Part shown: positions 1 to 4,556 of the stretch, in pieces | Numbering within the stretch: the first letter of the stretch is position 1 | Layout of the letters: every line of letters begins with the position of its first letter | Assembly (NCBI GenBank): GCA_009930355.1 | Contig: RZYK01000103.1 | Location: 1 to 6,942 of the forward strand | Direction: 5' to 3' | Origin: Campylobacterota bacterium | GTDB taxonomy: Bacteria > Campylobacterota > Campylobacteria > Campylobacterales > Sulfurospirillaceae | Length of the DNA stretch: 6,942 bases | Notes under the pieces: model-generated | The model's input: the letters and a program-made list of their open reading frames with translations, nothing else | What the model was told of the DNA's origin: nothing | Databases searched by the model: none | Program-made: the position numbers and the translations under genes

Positions 1-684
1 CCTGTGCATATTGACTGGATTCAACAAGGACCATGGGCAAGCCCAGATGAGAGAGGTTTTGGTGTAGCACCACTTCTAACTCAACAAGGTCTTTTTGTTC
101 ACGGAATCGCTGTAGATGTGAGAAACGGTAAACGTTTTATGAACGAAATGGCCGATCGTAAAACAAGAGCGGATGCTGAGTATGTCATTTTAAGAGAAGC
201 GCCAAAAGCATATCCCGTTGTTATTGGTACCTACAATACTTTTGGACCACAAATCTATCCTCAAGTCGACAAAGGCTTAGCAACAGGCGTTATGAAAAAA
301 TTTGATACGCTTGATGCTTTAGCAGCGAACTACAAAATCCCAACTGATGCACTGAAAGAGAGTGTTAAAAAATACAATGAAACAGCTCTTGCAGGAAAGG
401 AGGATGAATTTAAAAAACAAACCCTTAAAGATTTAAAGGCTACCCCTATTGATATGAAAGGGCCTTTTTATGCGATTCGTTTGATGCCAAAACCTCACCA
501 TACAATGGGTGGTTTAAAAATTGATACCAGTGCACGTGTTATTTCTGCTAATACCAACAAACCAATTCCTGGTCTGTTTGCAGCAGGCGAAGTGACTGGA
601 GGGACACATGGTGCAAGCCGTTTAGGTACGGTTGCTGTTACGGATTGTTTAACCTTTGGCTTAATTGCAGGAGAGACCATCTAA
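1..684 (+). CDS. Flavocytochrome c / fumarate reductase-type FAD reductase, 5' partial
   Basis: This is the C-terminal 227 residues of a periplasmic-type flavoprotein reductase; the frame is open from base 1, so the true start lies outside the window. Family knowledge: these enzymes take electrons, usually from c-type haems, to FAD and reduce an unsaturated acid such as fumarate. Seen, numbering from base 1: GKRFMNE (43-49) followed by R53, the expected acid-catalyst arginine (Arg402 of Shewanella Fcc3). PHHTMGG holds the substrate-binding His504 equivalent. GLFAAGEVTGGTHGASRLG is the FAD/active-site block with the Arg544 equivalent. Odd: where fumarate reductases have IQAHPT (His365), this protein has IQQGPWASPDE, and the Glu378/Arg381 proton relay is not obvious. 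The substrate may therefore not be fumarate; urocanate, methacrylate/acrylate-like or other enoates are possible. Any haem or signal-peptide region is outside the window. Family call is confident, substrate unknown. Confidence 0.9.
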   Translation, partial: PVHIDWIQQGPWASPDERGFGVAPLLTQQGLFVHGIAVDVRNGKRFMNEMADRKTRADAEYVILREAPKAYPVVIGTYNTFGPQIYPQVDKGLATGVMKKFDTLDALAANYKIPTDALKESVKKYNETALAGKEDEFKKQTLKDLKATPIDMKGPFYAIRLMPKPHHTMGGLKIDTSARVISANTNKPIPGLFAAGEVTGGTHGASRLGTVAVTDCLTFGLIAGETI

Positions 685-716
685 AACCTCACTGTTTTTT
701 GTTTTTTACTTCAAAA

Positions 717-754
717 GGAAGCTTTACATGTAAAGCTTCCGCCACCATTTTTTT
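717..754 (+). terminator. Palindromic hairpin and T-run after the flavoprotein gene
   Basis: A perfect 24-bp palindrome (717-740; left half GGAAGCTTTACA, right half its exact complement) can form a 10-bp stem with a CATG loop, starting 33 bp after the stop codon. A run of seven T (748-754) follows, but 7 nt beyond the stem, so it is an imperfect intrinsic terminator. Its centre contains TTACATGTAA, which recurs elsewhere in the window. A protein-binding site is the alternative reading. Confidence 0.6.
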
Positions 755-772
755 AAGCCATTTTGATCATAT

Positions 773-809
773 TATAAGAAATTTCTTAATTTTTAAATAT
801 AAGAAATTT
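773..809. repeat. Direct repeat TATAAGAAATTT upstream of the orphan regulator
   Basis: The 12-mer TATAAGAAATTT occurs at 773-784 and again at 798-809, start-to-start distance 25 bp. The first copy extends into the perfect palindrome AAGAAATTTCTT (776-787). OmpR-family regulators usually bind direct repeats, so these could be operator sites for the regulator starting at 894, but the spacer is extremely AT-rich and chance is possible. Confidence 0.35.
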
Positions 810-871
810 TTATCAAATTAAAAAATAAGCTATTTTTAGTTAAAATCTATAACCATACTTATTACATAAGA

Positions 872-887
872 TACAATAGAGTGGGGA
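872..887 (+). promoter_or_regulatory. Putative -10 element and RBS of the orphan regulator
   Basis: TACAAT at 872-877 resembles a sigma-70 -10 box. No -35 box is visible, as is usual for Campylobacterota promoters. It is very close to the purine-rich TGGGGA at 882-887, which sits 6 nt before the ATG at 894 and is the likely ribosome binding site. A start of transcription further upstream in the AT-rich stretch is equally possible. Confidence 0.3.
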
Positions 888-893
888 TTTGTT

Positions 894-1556
894 ATGAAAA
901 TCATACTTCTTGAACCAGATAAAGACTTAGCCAATAGACTAGATACTTATATTAATGGTTTGCGCTTAAAAATGAACGTAAAGAAGTTAACCAGCGAGAC
1001 AGAACTCTTGCAAGAAAAAGCATTAAACACCTACTCGCTTTTTGTACTAAATTTACAAGACCCGCTAAATCCAAATATATTAAAATTTATTAGAAATACT
1101 GGTGGCATTGCCCCTGTATTGCTTATTTTAGAAAAAAACCCTCATCCTTCTTTATTTAAGCCCCTTTATTATCTAGGCTACGACTGTGTCATTGTGAAAG
1201 ATTTTTTACCTGAAGAGATTACATTTAGTATTTATAAACTATGTGACATTTGGAATGACAATAATTTTTTTATTGCTAAAGATGTCTATTTCGATGTCCA
1301 AAATGCAAAATTTGTCTACCACGACCATGACATTTTACTCGGTAAAAAAGAGACTCTGTTGCTGAAACACCTCTTTTTAAAATCGCCACATATTGTCTCT
1401 TTTAATGAAATTGCTTCGTATGTTTATCATGATGAAATTGTGAGTGAAGAGAGAATGCGCTCTTTAGTAAGACAATTGCGCTCGAAAATCCCCTTTAATT
1501 TAATTGAAACCGTTAAAGGAGAAGGGTATAAAATCATCACTCATCCTGTTGCATAA
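894..1556 (+). CDS. Atypical OmpR-family response regulator without phospho-acceptor Asp
   Basis: Likely cytoplasmic DNA-binding transcription regulator, 220 residues, the normal length for the OmpR/PhoB family. Residues 1-118 have the receiver pattern (MKIILLEPDKDLA start, VIVKDF with the conserved K102). Residues about 125-217 form the winged-helix domain, ending in the wing signature ETVKGEGYKI. The receiver is degenerate: the residue at the phosphorylation position is N53 (VLNLQDP instead of LDLxLP), the second acidic-pocket residue is P8, and the usual switch Thr/Ser strand reads LLILEKN. It probably works without classical phosphorylation, as known for HP1043 (HsrA) and HP1021 of Helicobacter, although it does not look like an orthologue of either. 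No kinase gene adjoins it. Its co-directional neighbour is the flavoprotein reductase, so control of that respiratory gene, or of itself, is an inference. Start ATG is supported by TGGGGA 6 nt upstream. Confidence 0.87.
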   Translation: MKIILLEPDKDLANRLDTYINGLRLKMNVKKLTSETELLQEKALNTYSLFVLNLQDPLNPNILKFIRNTGGIAPVLLILEKNPHPSLFKPLYYLGYDCVIVKDFLPEEITFSIYKLCDIWNDNNFFIAKDVYFDVQNAKFVYHDHDILLGKKETLLLKHLFLKSPHIVSFNEIASYVYHDEIVSEERMRSLVRQLRSKIPFNLIETVKGEGYKIITHPVA

Positions 1557-1558
1557 GA

Positions 1559-1577
1559 TTTACATGTAAAGATTTTT
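1559..1577. terminator. Small palindrome between convergent gene ends
   Basis: The 23 bp between the stop codons of the orphan regulator and the 68-residue gene holds the perfect 12-bp palindrome TTTACATGTAAA (1559-1570), followed on the plus strand by GATTTTT. The stem would be only 4 bp around a CATG loop, so as a hairpin it is weak. It shares the 13-mer TTTACATGTAAAG with the palindrome at 717-740, which argues for a common role such as a bidirectional terminator or protein site. Confidence 0.4.
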
Positions 1578-1579
1578 AT

Positions 1580-1786
1580 CTACTTTTGACATAGCGCATC
1601 AAACCATTTTTCATTCTCTGCTGAGCGGTTTTCTTTAGACTTTAAAAGCGATTCTTTGATGGCAAGAAGATCACTCACTTCCAAAAATGAAATCACTGAA
1701 AACGAAGAAATAGGCGCATTTGGATCAGATTCTATGAGCCTTTCGATTTCTTCTATAAGCCCCTGTTTATCGATGTTTTCGTGCAT
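1580..1786 (-). CDS. Small hypothetical protein, 68 residues
   Basis: I do not recognise a named family. The product (MHENIDKQGLIEEIERLI... to ...WFDALCQK) is charged, with no signal peptide or membrane segment. It should be mostly helical: a first acidic helix (residues about 7-20), a proline-containing link SDPNAPISS, a second helix (about 33-46, FLEVSDLLAIKESLL), then a charged tail with a single Cys near the end. The ATG at 1786 is chosen because AAAGG lies 7 nt upstream. The frame stays open further upstream to a TTG at 1831, which has no such site and would run through the shared promoter region. Small proteins of this look, with a KSKENR...EW.D.LC-like tail, seem common in Campylobacterota, but that is from memory. 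Function unknown; a cytosolic accessory or regulatory role is possible. Confidence 0.7.
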   Translation of the reverse strand: MHENIDKQGLIEEIERLIESDPNAPISSFSVISFLEVSDLLAIKESLLKSKENRSAENEKWFDALCQK

Positions 1787-1821
1787 TAAAAACCTTTGGA
1801 TTAACAATGTATTATTTTTTT

Positions 1822-1833
1822 TATTGTACAATA
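1822..1833. promoter_or_regulatory. Divergent promoter with perfect palindrome TATTGTACAATA
   Basis: The 95 bp between two divergent genes contain the perfect 12-bp palindrome TATTGTACAATA. It presents TACAAT, a good -10 box, on both strands (1827-1832 plus; 1824-1829 minus). A plus transcript would begin near 1839, about 43 nt before the DsbC-like gene; a minus transcript near 1817, about 30 nt before the small gene. It could therefore be a shared bidirectional -10 element, an operator, or both. No -35 box is clear. Confidence 0.45.
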
Positions 1834-1881
1834 CCTCTCATTTCATGCAGATTAGATTCTGCAAAATCATAAGGAAAATGA

Positions 1882-2601
1882 ATGAAAAAACAGATTTTAT
1901 GGTTTGTTGCCCTGCTTTCTAGCACACTTTTTGCAGCAACAGACGCACAAATTGTTGAACATTTCAAATCAACAATTCAAGTTCCCAATATCACAATCGA
2001 AGTGGTTTCTCGTAAAAAAGCGGATGGTATTGAGGGAATGGATTTTGTAACCCTAAACCTAAGTGATGGTACACGTTCTCAAAAATTGAGTATTTTTACC
2101 AAAGACGATCTCATCTTCCCTGATGTTATTAGCATTAAGCATGGTGGAAGCATTAAAGAGATGATGGAAATGGCTGAGCTTCAAAAAAATCTTTCTGCTC
2201 TTTACAAAAAAGAGGAAAAGAAAAATGTTGTTGCTTTAGGGAATGACCCTAAAAAAGAGACTTTAGTTGTCTTTACTGACCCTGAGTGTCCTTACTGTAG
2301 ACAAGAGTTAATGCAAATTGAACAACGTCTTACTACCAACAATATCAAGCTTATCTTTACACCGGTACATGCACGCAGCTCCTTAGAAAAATCCGTACTT
2401 ATTTACAATGAGAGTGCTAAGGTTAAAAGCGATGCGGAAAAAATTACCATTTTGAAAAAATACTTTGATGAAGCGGTCAGTTATGAGCAAAAAATCAGTG
2501 ATCAAGAAGTGGGACGCATTGAAGCACTGAAACAAAAATATTTTGGCGCTGGCATTAAAGGCGTTCCGTTTATGGTACGTGAAAAAGAGCTTTTAAAATA
2601 A
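1882..2601 (+). CDS. Periplasmic DsbC-like thiol:disulfide oxidoreductase (CPYC)
   Basis: Likely a secreted disulfide isomerase or oxidoreductase of 239 residues. Seen: a typical Sec signal peptide (MKK, hydrophobic 5-18, probable cleavage after LFAA near residue 19). An N-terminal region of about 20-110 resembles the DsbC/DsbG dimerisation domain (IEVVSRKKADGIEGMDFV) and ends in a charged helix linker. A thioredoxin fold follows at about 118-239, with the strand ETLVVFTDPECPYCR giving the redox pair C136/C139, and the cis-proline loop GIKGVPF (P229). These are the only two cysteines, as expected for a protein that shuttles disulfides. DsbC of Escherichia coli has CGYC and Thr before the cis-proline; CPYC with Val-Pro differs, so whether isomerase or oxidase activity dominates is open. 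AAGGA lies 6 nt before the ATG. It stands alone, divergent from the small gene and followed by a hairpin, with no adjacent DsbD/DsbB partner in this window. Confidence 0.85.
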   Translation: MKKQILWFVALLSSTLFAATDAQIVEHFKSTIQVPNITIEVVSRKKADGIEGMDFVTLNLSDGTRSQKLSIFTKDDLIFPDVISIKHGGSIKEMMEMAELQKNLSALYKKEEKKNVVALGNDPKKETLVVFTDPECPYCRQELMQIEQRLTTNNIKLIFTPVHARSSLEKSVLIYNESAKVKSDAEKITILKKYFDEAVSYEQKISDQEVGRIEALKQKYFGAGIKGVPFMVREKELLK

Positions 2602-2614
2602 ATATTCCCCTATA

Positions 2615-2636
2615 AGACGCTCTTTTAAGAGCGTCT
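2615..2636 (+). terminator. GC-rich hairpin after the DsbC-like gene
   Basis: AGACGCTCT (2615-2623) pairs perfectly with AGAGCGTCT (2628-2636) around a TTTA loop, 14 nt after the stop codon. This is the strongest hairpin in the window. No proper T-run follows (ATACTCCATTTT), so it may stop transcription inefficiently or protect the 3' end of the mRNA. Confidence 0.6.
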
Positions 2637-2661
2637 ATACTCCATTTTAAGCAAACCTATG

Positions 2662-2690
2662 TAAAATAGTAAACTTCCATTTTAAAGAGG
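2662..2690 (+). promoter_or_regulatory. Putative promoter -10 and RBS of the PAS-protein operon
   Basis: TAAAAT at 2662-2667 could be the -10 box, although it would leave a short leader. AAAGAGG at 2684-2690, 5 nt before the ATG, is a good ribosome binding site and fixes the start. The preceding hairpin at 2615-2636 supports an independent transcription start here. Confidence 0.35.
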
Positions 2691-2695
2691 TTAGT

Positions 2696-3838
2696 ATGCT
2701 TAATATCATGCTTATAGCTGTTATTATCTTTTTACTGATTGCCTTGATTCTGCTTTTTTTACGTCTTCAAAAACTCCAAAGGAACAACCTTGAAGAAGAG
2801 CATGAACGCTCTACGGAAGAGGAGATTTTTTTTGCTATTTCACTGCCCATTGCCTTTAAAAAAGAGCATCAATGGTATTACAATAAAGCCTTTAAAATTG
2901 CCTTTGCAGAACTCTTAAAACCTACCTTTGAAGCCCTTGAGACTTTACCTCGCAATGGTAGCACTCTTTTAGAATTAATGTATGACAATAACATCCAAAA
3001 AGCAACGCTCATCCATAGCTCCAATTTTTTTAATCGACATAACACAGAAGTGTTCATGTATGCCCTAAATGATGTGGAAACGTTGCATAAACGAAAAACG
3101 CTTCTGCTAAAACAAAAAGAGCAGTGTGAACTTGCCCTTGAAAGCTGTGATGAAGCCCTTTGGGATTGGGATACCAAAAGCGATACCCTCTTTTACTCAA
3201 CCAAATGGAAAAAAATCATGGGGTATGATGCGAACGATGAGGAACCACATACACTCAATGCATGGCTTAATATGGTCGACGCCAAAGATATGGCACGTGT
3301 CAATGAAGCATTACGAAAGCACCTAGATGGAAATAGCCACTTTTTTTGCATTGAACATCGTCTTCGTAACAGTGAACCTGTACGCTGGACTATGGTTCGA
3401 GGTAAAGCGATTGTTGGCGCACAAAATCAAGCTATTCGTATGATTGGTACCGTTCGTGATATTACGAAAGAAAAATTAAAAGAGATGAAAGAAAACACCA
3501 AACAGCTACGCTTTAGTGCTTTTGTAGAGAATGTACCTTTTCTTGGATTTATTAAAAATACACAAGGACATTATATTTACGCCAATGCCTCTTTTCAAAA
3601 ATTTGTTGGCTTTAAGTCATGGCATCATCGTAATGATACGCTACTTTTTGATCCTCCCACAGCTGAAAAACTAACAGAAATAGAACGTTTATGCCGTTAT
3701 GAAGGCCTTTGTACTCATCAAATCGAACTACCTAATTCTGAGAGTGTACCTATTCCTTTTGAGCTTCATACGTTCATCATAGACGAGGCAAATGAAAAAC
3801 TTTTGTGTGGGCTTTATATTAACAAATCATTCAAATAA
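2696..3838 (+). CDS. Membrane-anchored PAS-only sensor protein
   Basis: Likely an inner-membrane signalling protein of 380 residues. Seen: one N-terminal membrane helix (4-23) followed by basic residues, so the rest should be cytoplasmic. Next is a PAS-like but diverged segment (about 44-128), a short helix linker (about 131-150), and a clear PAS_3-type domain (about 150-258) with the pattern EALWDWDTKSDTLFYSTKW, IMGYD and the PAC end MIGTVRDITKEK. A second recognisable PAS follows (about 274-378: FVENVPFLGFIKNTQGHYIYANASFQKFVGF). The protein then ends. There is no kinase, GGDEF, EAL, methyl-accepting or DNA-binding domain, which is unusual, because PAS arrays normally feed an attached output. 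Only 40 bp separate it from the regulator gene downstream, with no terminator, so co-transcription is likely and it may signal to that kinase by contact. It could also be the remnant of a larger sensor kinase or cyclase. Ligand or cofactor unknown. Confidence 0.8.
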   Translation: MLNIMLIAVIIFLLIALILLFLRLQKLQRNNLEEEHERSTEEEIFFAISLPIAFKKEHQWYYNKAFKIAFAELLKPTFEALETLPRNGSTLLELMYDNNIQKATLIHSSNFFNRHNTEVFMYALNDVETLHKRKTLLLKQKEQCELALESCDEALWDWDTKSDTLFYSTKWKKIMGYDANDEEPHTLNAWLNMVDAKDMARVNEALRKHLDGNSHFFCIEHRLRNSEPVRWTMVRGKAIVGAQNQAIRMIGTVRDITKEKLKEMKENTKQLRFSAFVENVPFLGFIKNTQGHYIYANASFQKFVGFKSWHHRNDTLLFDPPTAEKLTEIERLCRYEGLCTHQIELPNSESVPIPFELHTFIIDEANEKLLCGLYINKSFK

Positions 3839-3878
3839 ACAGCGTATCATTTTACGATAGTACAACAAAGGATGCACC

Positions 3879-4556
3879 ATGCAACCCAATCTTTTAATGA
3901 TTGAAGATGATACGGAACTTGCAGAAATTTTATCGAACTTTTTAAAACGTTATAACATCAATGTTACAAACTACGAAGATCCTTATCTTGGCATCAGTGC
4001 CTTAAATCTTAAAAAATATGACCTTCTTATCCTTGATCTCTCTTTACCGGGAATGGATGGACTTGAAATTTGCAAAGAGATTCGAACTAAAAGCGATATT
4101 CCCATTATTATCTCCTCAGCACGCAGTGATTTGGAAGATAAAATTATTGGATTAGAGCTAGGTGCGGATGATTATCTGCCAAAGCCTTACGAGCCTAAAG
4201 AGCTTTATGCTCGCATTATGAGTGTACTTAGACGTTATAAGAAAAGCAACAATCCCAATGAAGAAACACCTATGGCCTTAAACCTAAAAGAGGAGAGTCA
4301 TACCATCTTTTTTCAAGGCACACCCCTTACGCTTACTCCAGCAGAGTTCGATGTCCTCGCCCATCTTATTAAAAAAAATAATTGCGTCGTCTCACGGGCT
4401 GAACTCTTAGGGAGTGCTCTAAGCCTGAATGAAGAGAATGAGAGTCGAAGTTTAGATGTGCTGATTAGTCGTATTCGAACTAAATTAGGAGAAAGCTCTA
4501 AAGAGCCAAAACTAATTCACTCCATACGAGGCATTGGGTATAGGTTACAAGCATGA
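3879..4556 (+). CDS. OmpR-family response regulator, ArsR/RacR-like
   Basis: Two-component transcription regulator of 225 residues with a complete receiver. Acidic pocket E9/D10/D11, phospho-acceptor D53 (LLILDLSLPGMDG), switch S80 (IIISSARSD), Y99 and K102 (ADDYLPKPY) are all present. A winged-helix DNA-binding domain follows at about 133-223, with the recognition-helix region SRSLDVLISRIRTKLG and the wing SIRGIGYRL. The stretch NVTNYEDPYLGISALNLKKYDLLILDL closely recalls ArsR (HP0166) of Helicobacter pylori, an acid-response regulator, and RacR of Campylobacter jejuni, reported to influence fumarate use at low oxygen; this is from memory. The last bases overlap the kinase start by ATGA, so the two are translationally coupled and form a cognate pair. 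A purine-rich AAAGGA lies 8 nt before the ATG. The regulon cannot be read from this window; no clear own operator was found. Confidence 0.93.
   Translation: MQPNLLMIEDDTELAEILSNFLKRYNINVTNYEDPYLGISALNLKKYDLLILDLSLPGMDGLEICKEIRTKSDIPIIISSARSDLEDKIIGLELGADDYLPKPYEPKELYARIMSVLRRYKKSNNPNEETPMALNLKEESHTIFFQGTPLTLTPAEFDVLAHLIKKNNCVVSRAELLGSALSLNEENESRSLDVLISRIRTKLGESSKEPKLIHSIRGIGYRLQA

Noticed and set aside
4..6. GTG at 4 as the start of the flavoprotein gene
   Set aside because: The frame is open through base 1 and the product lacks the FAD-binding N-terminus, so the gene is cut by the window edge and does not start here.
762..784. FNR/CRP-like site around TTTGATCATATT
   Set aside because: Only one half-site (TTGAT) is present and the second half does not match ATCAA at the needed spacing.
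821..837. A/T-only hairpin AAAAATA-agc-TATTTTT before the orphan regulator
   Set aside because: Too weak and expected by chance in such an AT-rich stretch; not listed as a terminator.
1787..1831. Extended 83-residue form of the small minus-strand protein from a TTG
   Set aside because: No ribosome binding site, and it would translate through the AT-rich promoter region. The ATG at 1786 has AAAGG upstream.
1656..1922. Plus-strand open frame of 88 codons across the divergent region
   Set aside because: It runs antisense through the small minus-strand gene and into the DsbC-like gene in another frame; no ribosome binding site and no protein-like pattern.
2878..3177. Minus-strand open frame of 99 codons inside the PAS gene
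   Set aside because: Ser/Arg/Cys-rich shadow translation of a gene with clear domains on the other strand.
3842..3857. Possible terminator between the PAS gene and the regulator gene
   Set aside because: Only a 4-bp CGTA/TACG pairing and no T-run, so co-transcription is the better reading.
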